Position numbers and translations under genes: made by a program. Positions 1-8,769 of a DNA stretch of 64,000 bases are shown piece by piece (within the stretch, counting starts at the first letter, position 1; each line of letters begins with the position of its first letter). This DNA comes from Oscillospiraceae bacterium (GTDB taxonomy: Bacteria; Bacillota; Clostridia; UBA1381). The notes under the pieces are model-generated. The model searched no databases, was not told the DNA's origin, and was given only the letters and a program-made list of their open reading frames with translations. The stretch is taken from positions 1 through 64,000 of the forward strand of contig JAFLUB010000004.1 of the NCBI GenBank assembly GCA_022509025.1, read 5' to 3'.

Positions 1-1
1 C

Positions 2-178
2 CTCTTTGAGCGTATAGATTTCCCTGTTGACGAATTCTTCCCGCCGGAGAGATGCGAGTTCTTAGATGCCGGTCAGGAAGACCCGTCAGTACCGCGTCCT
101 GACTGCGGCTGTGACTGTGATCACCACCATGACTGCGACCACCAGCATCACCACCATCATCACGATTGCGGATGCTGA
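2..178 (+). CDS. C-terminal end of a protein with a His/Cys-rich tail (5' end outside window)
   Basis: The frame is open from base 2 to the TGA at 176-178. It encodes about 58 residues and starts before the window. The last 25 residues are almost only Cys, His and Asp (CDCDHHHDCDHH, then HHHHHDCGC), which is a typical metal-binding composition (zinc, nickel, copper or a metal chaperone/storage role). The part before it, with FPPERCEFLDAG, is not recognised. A strong stem-loop follows 15 bases after the stop, which supports this frame as the true gene end. The function of the whole protein cannot be judged from this piece. Confidence 0.6.
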   Translation, partial: LFERIDFPVDEFFPPERCEFLDAGQEDPSVPRPDCGCDCDHHHDCDHQHHHHHHDCGC

Positions 179-192
179 TAATACTGTATATC

Positions 193-233
193 AAAAACAC
201 CGGTTCATTCATTTGATCCGGTGTTTTCGTTTG
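193..233 (+). terminator. Rho-independent terminator
   Basis: A perfect 10-bp stem (194-203 with 218-227; arm AAAACACCGG) is followed by a T-rich stretch directly downstream of the His/Cys-tail gene. Confidence 0.8.
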
Positions 234-341
234 GACTGTCTTAACTCATAACAGTCCCTTCGCAAAACGGTCGTATATTACAACGGAGCTGAGCTGAGTT
301 GTACGCATCAAGATTCACGTTATAAAAAGTATAAAATGAAC

Positions 342-779
342 TCATGCTTTTTTGTAATTTGTAATATATATTATAATCCATCCAATTACAACAGCAACAG
401 CAATAACTACTGCACATAAAGGATATAGCCATATGGCTTTTTTCAGTTGTGCTACATTGACAGCTGTATTGTCTGAACTGTTATAAAACACTTCAAATGA
501 AGTTCCCTTTAATATTGAGCTGAGACCGTCACCTGAAACTTGTTCTGAATATTCAGCAATTCTTTTCTGCCCTCCAATATTGATTTCTAAATTGTAAATA
601 TAGGTTTTTGATAATATTTTTATTTCTCTATTATCTTTATATTTATATTTTATATCCTTTAAATCAATAATTTTACCTGTCGTAAGAATTGAATTTTTTT
701 TAACCCTTAAATATTTAGGATAAGCCATAATACTCATAATTACAAAATAAACCAATTCTAAAAATCTCCAAATACCCAT
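342..779 (-). CDS. Small two-TM membrane protein, possibly DUF3592-like
   Basis: The protein has 145 residues when started at the ATG at 779, which has GGAG seven bases upstream; the longer frame starts with a TTG inside that SD region. A hydrophobic segment lies near residues 6-20, a polar beta-rich middle region contains YIYNLEINIGG and FEVFYNSSDN, and a strong second membrane helix lies near the C-terminus (WLYPLCAVVIAVAVVIGW). Helix, extracytoplasmic beta domain, helix is the plan of DUF3592 proteins, but the match is by layout only and the function is unknown. The gene is preceded by a leader (870-941, minus strand) carrying the same repeated element found upstream of the DUF4250 gene at 36.9 kb. 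Confidence 0.6.
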   Translation of the reverse strand: MGIWRFLELVYFVIMSIMAYPKYLRVKKNSILTTGKIIDLKDIKYKYKDNREIKILSKTYIYNLEINIGGQKRIAEYSEQVSGDGLSSILKGTSFEVFYNSSDNTAVNVAQLKKAIWLYPLCAVVIAVAVVIGWIIIYITNYKKA

Positions 780-869
780 AATAATCTCCAAACTAAGTTA
801 TTAATAAATTTTAATATGTATTATAACCTGTATCTATAAGATGTCAAACATCCAGCACCGCATCTTAAC

Positions 870-965
870 GCATAAAGCATGTTCCAATATTCTCTCAGGC
901 GTCAAAAGCTTTGCTTTTGGTAACTCCGTGAGATTATTATATCATAATTATTTATCAACTTTCAA
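870..965 (-). promoter_or_regulatory. Promoter plus repeated structured leader element (copy 4 of the CTCACGG-CTGAGAG family)
   Basis: Read on the minus strand there is TTGAAA, 18 bases, then TATAAT (941-936). CTCACGG follows (932-926), then a perfect 7-bp stem with a three-base loop (919-903), then CCTGAG (899-894) that can pair with the CTCA side, then AGAATATTG. The 133-bp repeats at 36475-36873 carry the same order of signals with different but still complementary stem sequence. It precedes the small membrane protein gene (start 779), so it may be a 5' leader; a free small RNA is also possible. Confidence 0.6.
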
Positions 966-986
966 TATAATTTTATTGTTTTATTA

Positions 987-3296
987 TTAATCTGAAATGG
1001 CACCTAACAAACCTTCCTGCATTATTTCCTTTAACGTATCCTCAATATAAAACTTTTTAAATGCCGTAATCTTCGCATCTAAGTCATCATAACCGCCTGC
1101 TTTCAGCCGCTTTATATATAGTTCATATTCGGATTTGTCGCTGTTTATAAACTCGTCAGCTACTACGCTTGCAATATTTGAGATACCTCCTTTTGTGCCA
1201 TCAATCCCCATTTTTTCCAAAAGTGTAAAAAGAACCTCATTTTTCTCAGATAACGGTGCATTTATAACTTCGAGCATATTGTCACGCGGGATTTTATTCA
1301 AAGCATATTCTATTCCTCCCTTTACAGTTCCCCATATGGCTGCTTTGTCGGCTCTTGTTTCTCCGTTCAGTCCTGAATTAACCGACGCGTTCCCTGCGGC
1401 AGACACTGCTTTTATAGGAGGTAATGCTGCATCTCCAAACAGTAATAGTGCCGCATTCTCTCCAACTCCCAAACCTACATCTGTAAAAGATTTACCAAGT
1501 TCTGACATATCCTGTTCAATGCCCTCTTTTGCCACTGTTTGTGTATGTACGGGCGCTGCAGCATTGGTATAAGGATTATAGGGCATGTATTCATCCGGAG
1601 TAGTAAATGTTTGTTGAAAAGTTTGTTTTAAATCATCAAAATACGCTGATCCCTGCTGCATTGAAGAGCCTATATCCATACCAATGCCGTATAGCTTGTT
1701 ATCGTGTGACGTCTGCTGTACATATGTGCTGTACGCCTGCATTCTTCTTTGGTCGAGCAGCATTTCTATGTCCTTAAAGTAGTTTTCAGCCTCTTCCACT
1801 CCGAACTTGTTAAGATAATAAGTGTATATCTGCTGTTCGGTATAGTCCATATATAGCAGCTTTACACGCTCTCTCATTTCTTCTTTAGTGTAGATTGAAA
1901 TTTCGTTTTGATTCTTAGGATTAATATGCACTAATTTTCTCTCACCTGTATCTGGATCATAATATACATTATCCTGTATATTAGCGTAAGATAATAATCC
2001 GCCTGTTTCTAGCATCTGATTACTGTAAGGACTTGATATACTATCGTCATATGGTATTAATTCCATTCTTGATAAGTTGTCTTTCACTCGATTGTACACT
2101 AATGGCGGTGTCTGATCCATTGAAGGCATCTGCGGTTTGGTATACTTATCAAAATCATCTGCAAAAACGACGTTATAGTGTTTTTCAAGTCTGTCGTAAT
2201 ACGAAGCGTCAAGTATATTCTGTCTTGCCTGCGCTATTTGAGGCTTGTATATATCTCCTATTTCACCTATATCAAATTTTCTTCCTGTTTGATTCTCATA
2301 TTCTGCAATCATATCGCTATTCTCTGATATAAGCTCAGATAAAGCTCTGTTGTAATCTTCACCCCGTGCTGTTTTAGTTATTTTATTGTATTTATCAATA
2401 AAATTTATAATCTCCGGATTAAGTTCATCTGATAATTCAGGGAGAAATACAGCCTCATTCCGCCACTTCTCTTCCGCCATTTTATCAATAATCTCGTTCT
2501 TATAGTTCTCATCATATATTCCCATAGCCACACGCTGATTTTGCAGTTCTTTTTTCACTGCCTCAGGTGCTTTGTCAAACATATCCAGAAGTCCCGGGAA
2601 CGTGAGTTGACTGCCATTTGTTTCTTTAGCATAATCGTCAAATATGTCCTTGTTATCTTCCATGAGCATCTTCACAGCATTGTTAAATTCAGCGCCACTT
2701 ATACCGGAATCTGCGATTTCTTCATAGGCCAGCGATAGCTTTCCCATCCGTCTGCTAAGGTCGTCCGTAAAATATGGAAGAATATTACCTCTCGGAGTTG
2801 TATCTGTAATTGGAGTTGGAACAAAATCAGAAAACGGTTCAGGGTCATTGCTTCCGCCTATGTTATTTTGATTTATCATCGTTGGATTATTGTTGACAGT
2901 CATGCCGTTCATTGCATTTCCAATAGATGATTTCATCGGCTTTACTGGAGTTGTCATTGCGTTTCCCATAGGGAATTGCATTGGTGTCATCATTCCATTT
3001 GCCCTATTGTTCATTAGTGTACTTCTTGTCTGATGATTATCGAAGAAGGCGCTGTTCTGTCTTGGCTTCATCGGTTGCACCATCGGCACCTGCGGTGTTA
3101 CATTAGTTTCAAATTCGCCGCCTGATGGTGCTTTTTGGGTTGCCGGCGCTGTCAGGGAAGGCGTATTGAATACGCTCTGACTCGCTTGTGCTTTTCTTGC
3201 CTGAAAATCATCGTAAAAGCTGCTGTTTTGTTGTTTTTTCTCTTCTTTCGGCTTAAGCCTGTCCAATGGATTGTTTAGTTTCTCACTCCATGGCAT
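987..3296 (-). CDS. Large hypothetical protein, phage or mobile-element type
   Basis: 769 residues. The first 150 residues are Gln/Asn/Pro/Met-rich and disordered-looking, with a repeated short motif (NSSFYDDFQARK near 25 and NSAFFDNHQTRS near 81). The middle is charged and helical. The end has a glycine/alanine-rich segment (GVGENAALLLFGDAALPP) followed by GNASVNSGLNGETRADK, the style of large virion-internal or polyvalent proteins of Clostridia phages and conjugative elements. No catalytic motif was recognised. It stands alone without capsid, integrase or lysis genes, so it is probably a remnant or cargo gene, and its C-terminus may be truncated. The start ATG at 3296 has AGGAGAG upstream; a tiny overlapping ATG frame of six codons begins between the SD and the chosen start. 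Confidence 0.55.
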   Translation of the reverse strand: MPWSEKLNNPLDRLKPKEEKKQQNSSFYDDFQARKAQASQSVFNTPSLTAPATQKAPSGGEFETNVTPQVPMVQPMKPRQNSAFFDNHQTRSTLMNNRANGMMTPMQFPMGNAMTTPVKPMKSSIGNAMNGMTVNNNPTMINQNNIGGSNDPEPFSDFVPTPITDTTPRGNILPYFTDDLSRRMGKLSLAYEEIADSGISGAEFNNAVKMLMEDNKDIFDDYAKETNGSQLTFPGLLDMFDKAPEAVKKELQNQRVAMGIYDENYKNEIIDKMAEEKWRNEAVFLPELSDELNPEIINFIDKYNKITKTARGEDYNRALSELISENSDMIAEYENQTGRKFDIGEIGDIYKPQIAQARQNILDASYYDRLEKHYNVVFADDFDKYTKPQMPSMDQTPPLVYNRVKDNLSRMELIPYDDSISSPYSNQMLETGGLLSYANIQDNVYYDPDTGERKLVHINPKNQNEISIYTKEEMRERVKLLYMDYTEQQIYTYYLNKFGVEEAENYFKDIEMLLDQRRMQAYSTYVQQTSHDNKLYGIGMDIGSSMQQGSAYFDDLKQTFQQTFTTPDEYMPYNPYTNAAAPVHTQTVAKEGIEQDMSELGKSFTDVGLGVGENAALLLFGDAALPPIKAVSAAGNASVNSGLNGETRADKAAIWGTVKGGIEYALNKIPRDNMLEVINAPLSEKNEVLFTLLEKMGIDGTKGGISNIASVVADEFINSDKSEYELYIKRLKAGGYDDLDAKITAFKKFYIEDTLKEIMQEGLLGAISD

Positions 3297-3441
3297 TAGC
3301 CATCACTCTCCTTTCTGTTTTTTTCAATTTCATCATTATACACTCCTTTCTTCCACTGTCTCATAGTGGCATTTCTATAATTTAAATATTAACACAAATT
3401 TTTCGTCATTTTCGTCAAATTTTAAAATAATTTCCGGCATA

Positions 3442-3486
3442 ACAAAAGCACGTCTGAAAGTGTGTTTAATTTAGACGTACTTTTGT
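3442..3486. terminator. Stem-loop, probable terminator
   Basis: A 14-bp stem with one mismatch (3442-3455 with 3473-3486; ACAAAAG outer arm) lies in the 750-bp gap between the phage-like gene and the ABC exporter. Runs of A and T on both sides would allow termination in either direction. Confidence 0.5.
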
Positions 3487-3808
3487 AATTTCTACCTTCC
3501 ATTTTGTAGTCTCCCGTAGAGGTGGTAGATCCGATTACGTTGGGCGCGAAGCTTGTAGACGCGCGTGATAAGAGATCCTGCTGCTGCGGCGATGATTTTG
3601 ATTTGGCGTCAGTGCCGGAATCGGTTTGCAGAGTATTTGACGACAGCTTTATCCTCTGTAACGAGTCAAAGAATGTGTTCGTATCATTGGGAGCGCTGGT
3701 GGGCAATGTCCGTAAACAGGAAAAATATCATTCAAACAGACAATATTATCCGCGCATTGTGGAAAAGGAAGGTTAATACTGTTGCAATTGAAAGTAAACT
3801 ATATTATA
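3487..3808. other. Gene-poor stretch, no supported gene
   Basis: Open frames of 84-94 codons exist on both strands, but none has a convincing ribosome binding site together with recognisable sequence. Together with the nuclease fragment just downstream, this looks like decayed DNA. Confidence 0.4.
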
Positions 3809-4003
3809 ATGAATGCTATAAAATACCAAATTGATTGGTCTGCGCCTTGTGTCATTTGTATTGCAAATGATTTTACAAAATATGATGTGTATGCGGTTAA
3901 TCAGATGCAGAGGAATATCAAATTGATAAGATATAAAAAATACGACGTGGATTTAATTCTTTTTGAACATCTGAATACTCCTGTTGTGAAACCAATTGTT
4001 TAA
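3809..4003 (+). pseudogene. Fragment of a DUF91/DUF5655-type nuclease-like protein
   Basis: The frame encodes IDWSAPCVICIANDFTKYD, then AVNQMQRNIKLIRYKKYDVD and LILFEHL. This matches from memory the conserved stretch (IEW..PR.ICIA.DFTKYDE.AVKQI.RNIELIRYK) near the end of the RecB-like nuclease domain in DUF91/DUF5655 proteins. The N-terminal catalytic part and the C-terminal DUF5655 part are both missing, and no start with a good SD is seen. I read it as a degraded leftover. The family call is from recall only. Confidence 0.5.
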
Positions 4004-4046
4004 CAGGAGTTTTATCAATGAATTTATAGTAGAGGAGGTTAATATC

Positions 4047-5882
4047 ATGAAAATCAAAAAAAATGAATCAGAGCAGCAATCTTATACAAAGGTTTCCCTG
4101 ATTCTGGATTTTTTGCGCGGAAGCATCCGGTATTTCATTATCAGTATTTTTTCCGCGCTATGCGTGGCGGGACTGGATATGCTGTCCCCGCAGTTGATAC
4201 GAACCACCGTTGACTGTATATTAGGCGACAATGAGCTGCCGGAATTTCTTATGAATTTAATTGGCAACATCGGCGGAGTGGACTATATACGAACTCATCT
4301 CTGGCTGATTGGCTGCGCAATCATCATTCTGGCGGTCTTTTCCGGAGTGTTCCGCTATTTGTTCATGCTCTTTAATACTAAGGGCGCGGAGAGTTTAGTG
4401 GAAACCATGCGTAACCGCTTGTTTTCCCATATTCAGCGGCTCCCATTTTCATGGCATATGCAAAATCAGACAGGGGACATCATTCAGCGCTGTACCTCTG
4501 ATGTGGATATGGTAAAGAATTTTGTATCCGAACAGCTGACATCAGTTTTCCGTATTGTAATTTTAATTGTATTGTCGCTGTTTTTCATGCTTTCCATGAA
4601 TCCTAAGCTGACATTGGTAGCACTCACTGCTATTCCTGTCATTATCGCGTATTCCGCTTACTTTCATTCTAAAATCAGCAGTCAGTTCACAAAATGCGAT
4701 GAGAATGAAGGTATTCTGTCTACCATTGCTCAGGAAAATCTGACCGGTGTGCGTGTGGTGCGTGCCTTCGGTCGCGAGAAGTACGAAAAAGACCGTTTTG
4801 AAAAGCAGAATAATATTTATACAAACCTGTGGATCAGACTGTGCAGATTTTTAGCTATGTTCTGGGGTGCAGGAGATTTGATTTCAGGCTTGCAGGTTAT
4901 GTTAATCGTCATTCTTGGAGCAGTATTCTGCGTCAGGGGTAGTATGACTGCCGGTGAATTTATCGCTTTTATATCATACAATGCCATGCTCACATGGCCG
5001 GTTCGTCATCTGGGACGAATGATTTCTGAAATGAGTAAAGCGGGCGTATCCATCGAGCGTATCCGATATATTATGAATTCTCCAGCAGAGCGCGATAAGC
5101 CTGATGCCATCACACCGGATATGCGCGGTGATATAGAATTTCAAAATGTTTCCTTCTCCTACGGAGATATACCGGTTCTTTCAAATGTCAGCTTTAAGAT
5201 TCCGCATGGAACTACATTTGGTATCTTGGGCAGTACTGGCTCCGGTAAATCTACACTGATGCACCTGATGAACCGGTTATACAATCTCCCGAAGGAAAAC
5301 GGACGCATCACTATCGGAGGCGTGGATATTGCCGATATGAAAGGAAGCTGGGTTCGCTCCAATATCGGTATGGTATTACAGGAGTCGTTTCTGTTTTCAC
5401 GCACTATTGCGGAGAATATCGGTATTACCCGCAAGGATATGAACCTGTCTGATATACGGCGCGCGGCTTCCATCGCATGTATAGATGATGCAATCTCTGA
5501 ATTTACCAACGGCTATGATACCATGGTTGGAGAGAGGGGCGTCACCCTGTCAGGCGGACAAAAGCAGCGTACGGCTATTGCGCGTATGCTGACTCAGCAT
5601 ACTCCAATCATGGTATTTGATGACTCCCTGTCCGCGGTAGATTCGGAAACAGACGCAAAAATCCGTCAGGCGCTCAGAAAGAATTCAGGTAACTCTACTG
5701 TAATCCTGATTTCCCACCGTGTCACCACACTGATGCAGGCAGAATGTATTATGGTACTGGATAAGGGACTGATTGCCGAAATGGGTTCCCATGACGAATT
5801 GATGAAAAAAGACGGCATTTACCGCCGTATTTACGATATGCAGATGACTTTGCCGGAGGAGGTGACAGGATATGGCGCATAA
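4047..5882 (+). CDS. ABC exporter half-transporter, subunit 1 (degenerate Walker B)
   Basis: 611 residues from the ATG at 4047, preceded by AGGAGG; the longer frame from 3996 lacks this signal. An N-terminal six-helix exporter membrane domain (about 25-330) is fused to a nucleotide-binding domain with Walker A GSTGSGKST (395-403), signature LSGGQKQR, and Walker B MVFDDSL, where the catalytic Glu is Asp (D526). With its partner this is the pattern of heterodimeric exporters such as BmrCD or TM287/288, in which one ATP site is degenerate. It overlaps the next gene by 11 bases, so they are translationally coupled. The substrate is unknown; drugs, peptides or lipids are usual. Confidence 0.92.
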   Translation: MKIKKNESEQQSYTKVSLILDFLRGSIRYFIISIFSALCVAGLDMLSPQLIRTTVDCILGDNELPEFLMNLIGNIGGVDYIRTHLWLIGCAIIILAVFSGVFRYLFMLFNTKGAESLVETMRNRLFSHIQRLPFSWHMQNQTGDIIQRCTSDVDMVKNFVSEQLTSVFRIVILIVLSLFFMLSMNPKLTLVALTAIPVIIAYSAYFHSKISSQFTKCDENEGILSTIAQENLTGVRVVRAFGREKYEKDRFEKQNNIYTNLWIRLCRFLAMFWGAGDLISGLQVMLIVILGAVFCVRGSMTAGEFIAFISYNAMLTWPVRHLGRMISEMSKAGVSIERIRYIMNSPAERDKPDAITPDMRGDIEFQNVSFSYGDIPVLSNVSFKIPHGTTFGILGSTGSGKSTLMHLMNRLYNLPKENGRITIGGVDIADMKGSWVRSNIGMVLQESFLFSRTIAENIGITRKDMNLSDIRRAASIACIDDAISEFTNGYDTMVGERGVTLSGGQKQRTAIARMLTQHTPIMVFDDSLSAVDSETDAKIRQALRKNSGNSTVILISHRVTTLMQAECIMVLDKGLIAEMGSHDELMKKDGIYRRIYDMQMTLPEEVTGYGA

Positions 5883-7710
5883 AAAAGACGAACAAAAAGA
5901 ATATGTATCCTTGCCGTACTTCGGTATTAACAAACTGCTGCCTTATCTGAAGCCATACTGCGGAACTATCATCCTTATGGTGACGCTTGGACTGGCAGGC
6001 GGATTTGTAGATATTATTCTGCCGCTCTTTCAGCGTTACGCGCTGAATCATTTTATCGCTCTTGGCACGTTAGACACGCTTGGGAGGTTTATTGCAGCAT
6101 ACATAGCAGTTCTGGCTTTTCAGGTAATTGCCAATACAATTTCGGCATATCAGGCGTGCCGGGTAGAGATGTATGTAGGCAGAGATATGAAGCGCGCCAG
6201 CTTTAATCACCTTCAGACACTGGCATTTTCGTATTATAATCAAAACAGCGTGGGCTATATCCACGCCCGTGTAATGAGCGATACAAATCGTATAGGCAGT
6301 CTGGTTTCGTGGGGACTGATGGACGGAATATGGAATATATCATACATTCTGGGCGCGGTGGCCGTAATGCTTACAGTTAATTTACGGTTGGCGCTGTGGG
6401 TACTGGCAATTGTGCCGCTGACTGCGCTTGCCGCCGCGTTCTTTCAGAAAAAGCTGGTGGTTTTAAACCGACGTATCCGTGAAATCAACTCACAGATTAC
6501 CGGCAACTTTAACGAAGGAATTACCGGAGCTAAAACTACGAAAACACTTGTAATTGAGGAAAAAATGGAACAGGATTTCAATGAAACGACTTCAGATATG
6601 AAGCATACCTCCATACATACCACACATTACCGTGCCATGTTTTCTTCAATGATTTCATTCTCCGCTTCTCTTGCGCTTGCACTGGTGTTATGGAGAGGAG
6701 GCATCATCACGATGCAGGGCGTGATTGAAATAGGTACGCTGTCCGTATTTATGTCCTACGCGCTGGGCATGATGGAACCGGTTCAATGGGTAGTTAAGGC
6801 TATTTCCGACCTGATTACCGTTCAGGTAAATGTGGAGCGTTTTACAAGGCTGATGGAAACCAAGTCAGATGTCAGAGATACGATGGAGGTAATTGAAAAA
6901 TACGGCGACTCCTTTGACCCTAAGAAAGAGAACTGGGAGCCGCTGAGAGGTGATATTATCTTTGAGGATATATCCTTCAAATATCCTGATGGTGATGAGT
7001 ATGTGCTGGAGCATTTCAATCTCCATGTTCCGCAGGGGACCACAGTGGCAATCGTCGGCGAGACCGGTGCAGGCAAATCCACACTGGTAAATCTTGTTTG
7101 CCGGTTTTTTGAACCGACTTCAGGGCGCATCCTGATTGACGGAAAAGATGCAAGAGAGCGTTCTCAGCTGTGGCTGCACAGTAATATTGGCTATGTGCTT
7201 CAGACACCGCATCTGTTCTCCGGTACGGTGCTTGAAAACCTGCGCTATGGTAATCCGGACGCGACTATGGAGCAAATCGAGGCAGCCGTCAAAAGCGTAT
7301 CCGCTGATTCCGTTATCGCCCGTATGGATAAGGGCTATGACAGTGATGTGGGAGAAGGCGGGGATTTACTCTCCACCGGTGAGAAACAGCTGCTTTCCTT
7401 TGCCAGAGCCATTTTAGCCGATCCGCGTATTTTCGTTCTGGACGAAGCTACTTCTTCCATTGATACCGTAACTGAAAAACTGATTCAGGACGCTATTGAG
7501 CATCTGATGAAAGGACGCACATCTTTTGTCATTGCTCACCGACTCTCCACCATCCGTCAGGCTGACGTGATTCTTGTGGTACACGACGGTAAAATCGTTG
7601 AGCAGGGCACACATACGGAGCTGATTTCAAAAAGAGGCGCTTACTACAATCTCTACACCAGACAATTCCGTGAGGAGGCTGTACAAGACGCTTTCGCAGA
7701 TAAAGCATAA
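5872..7710 (+). CDS. ABC exporter half-transporter, subunit 2 (degenerate signature)
   Basis: 612 residues, start ATG at 5872 with GGAGGTGA upstream inside the previous gene. A membrane domain (about 20-320) is followed by a nucleotide-binding domain with Walker A GETGAGKST (396-404), a non-canonical signature LSTGEKQ, and canonical Walker B FVLDEATSSID (D524, E525). The active ATP site of the heterodimer would therefore use this subunit's Walker motifs and the LSGGQ of subunit 1. The degenerate site would pair subunit 1's Asp with this subunit's LSTGE. The two degenerate residues are complementary, as expected for obligate partners. Confidence 0.93.
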   Translation: MAHKKDEQKEYVSLPYFGINKLLPYLKPYCGTIILMVTLGLAGGFVDIILPLFQRYALNHFIALGTLDTLGRFIAAYIAVLAFQVIANTISAYQACRVEMYVGRDMKRASFNHLQTLAFSYYNQNSVGYIHARVMSDTNRIGSLVSWGLMDGIWNISYILGAVAVMLTVNLRLALWVLAIVPLTALAAAFFQKKLVVLNRRIREINSQITGNFNEGITGAKTTKTLVIEEKMEQDFNETTSDMKHTSIHTTHYRAMFSSMISFSASLALALVLWRGGIITMQGVIEIGTLSVFMSYALGMMEPVQWVVKAISDLITVQVNVERFTRLMETKSDVRDTMEVIEKYGDSFDPKKENWEPLRGDIIFEDISFKYPDGDEYVLEHFNLHVPQGTTVAIVGETGAGKSTLVNLVCRFFEPTSGRILIDGKDARERSQLWLHSNIGYVLQTPHLFSGTVLENLRYGNPDATMEQIEAAVKSVSADSVIARMDKGYDSDVGEGGDLLSTGEKQLLSFARAILADPRIFVLDEATSSIDTVTEKLIQDAIEHLMKGRTSFVIAHRLSTIRQADVILVVHDGKIVEQGTHTELISKRGAYYNLYTRQFREEAVQDAFADKA

Positions 7711-7764
7711 AGACATTTTCGTAAAGTATTATGGTGCAATAAAAATTGAAGGAGTATTCTTATT

Positions 7765-8682
7765 ATGAGACGGATTAAAAGTTCTATGTCACGCGGCTAT
7801 ATTCTCATATTTATAGCCGGATTTTTATGGGGCTGCATCGGTTTGTTTGTAAAGGAACTGGAAAATTCGGGCGCTGCACCCGGACTGACAGCGTTTTTAC
7901 GAGTATTCTTTGCATTTATTATTATGCTGATTGCTTCGTGCGTAAAGGGCGGTTGGCGTTCTCTGATTGTTGACGGAAAGACTTTACTTTCCTGTGCGCT
8001 GCTCGGTCTCGTATGTCATGGCATATATAATATTTTTTACAGTCTTGCCGTTACTATGGCGGGAGTTTCAGTCAGCGCGGTTTTACTTAATATCGCGCCG
8101 GTATTTACGCTGTTCTTCTCTGCTATGCTGTTTCGTGAAAAAATTACGGCAATCAAACTTGTCGCTATTGTGATAAATATATTCGGATGTGTTCTTACGG
8201 CAACAAATGGCGTGTTTGATATTCAGGCACTTTCTGTTATAGGACTTTTATGCGGAGCGGGCGCGGGAATATGCTATGCGCTGACCTCTGTTATAGGCAA
8301 ATTGGCTGCCGACAAAACTGACCCGTTTGTTATGAGTATGTATAGTTATCTCTTTGCGGCCATGTTTCTGGGCTTCTGGATGAGACCGTGGCAGCAGGGA
8401 ATATACTGTGACGGAAGAATCCTGATTTGGGGCATTTTATACGCGCTTATACCAACAGCTATAGCCTATGTTATATACTATCACGGACTTCAAAATCTTA
8501 CGGAAAACAGCAAAGCGCCTGTTATTGCATCTATTGAAACAGTAGTGGCAGCTGTTATCGGAGTCGCGGTTTATCATGAGCAGCTTGGTGTCTGCAGTGT
8601 TATCGGTATTGTGCTTGTTCTGCTGTCTATTGTTATAATGAATATGCGATTGCAGCAAAAAAATAATTATAAAGCGGTATAG
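7765..8682 (+). CDS. EamA/DMT-family permease
   Basis: 305 residues, about ten hydrophobic helices in two EamA repeats (residues about 12-140 and 155-295). The first repeat has the characteristic FLWGCIGLFVK and an NIAPVFTLFFSA motif; the second has ENSKAPVIASIETVVAAVIG. Members export or import small metabolites; nothing here defines the substrate. It lies 54 bases after the ABC exporter and may share its transcript. SD GGAG is ten bases before the ATG; an internal ATG (codon 8) is an alternative start. Confidence 0.85.
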   Translation: MRRIKSSMSRGYILIFIAGFLWGCIGLFVKELENSGAAPGLTAFLRVFFAFIIMLIASCVKGGWRSLIVDGKTLLSCALLGLVCHGIYNIFYSLAVTMAGVSVSAVLLNIAPVFTLFFSAMLFREKITAIKLVAIVINIFGCVLTATNGVFDIQALSVIGLLCGAGAGICYALTSVIGKLAADKTDPFVMSMYSYLFAAMFLGFWMRPWQQGIYCDGRILIWGILYALIPTAIAYVIYYHGLQNLTENSKAPVIASIETVVAAVIGVAVYHEQLGVCSVIGIVLVLLSIVIMNMRLQQKNNYKAV

Positions 8683-8709
8683 TCTATATAAAAAATACGG
8701 TATTTTATA

Positions 8710-8738
8710 TTGCAATCAAACCAAAAAAGTAGTAAAAT
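8710..8738 (+). promoter_or_regulatory. Promoter of the EAL-domain gene
   Basis: TTGCAA (8710-8715), a 17-base spacer, then TAAAAT (8733-8738), about 30 bases before the TTG start at 8770. Confidence 0.55.
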
Positions 8739-8769
8739 ATATATGACTATATTTTTAGGAGCGAGAGAA

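Noticed and set aside
3522-3776. 84-codon plus-strand frame with CCCGDD.
   Set aside because: No convincing ribosome binding site and no recognised family; the overlapping frames on both strands and the decayed neighbour suggest non-coding DNA.
3996-4046. Upstream extension of the first ABC exporter gene.
   Set aside because: AGGAGG directly before the ATG at 4047 defines the start; the extension reads through the SD.
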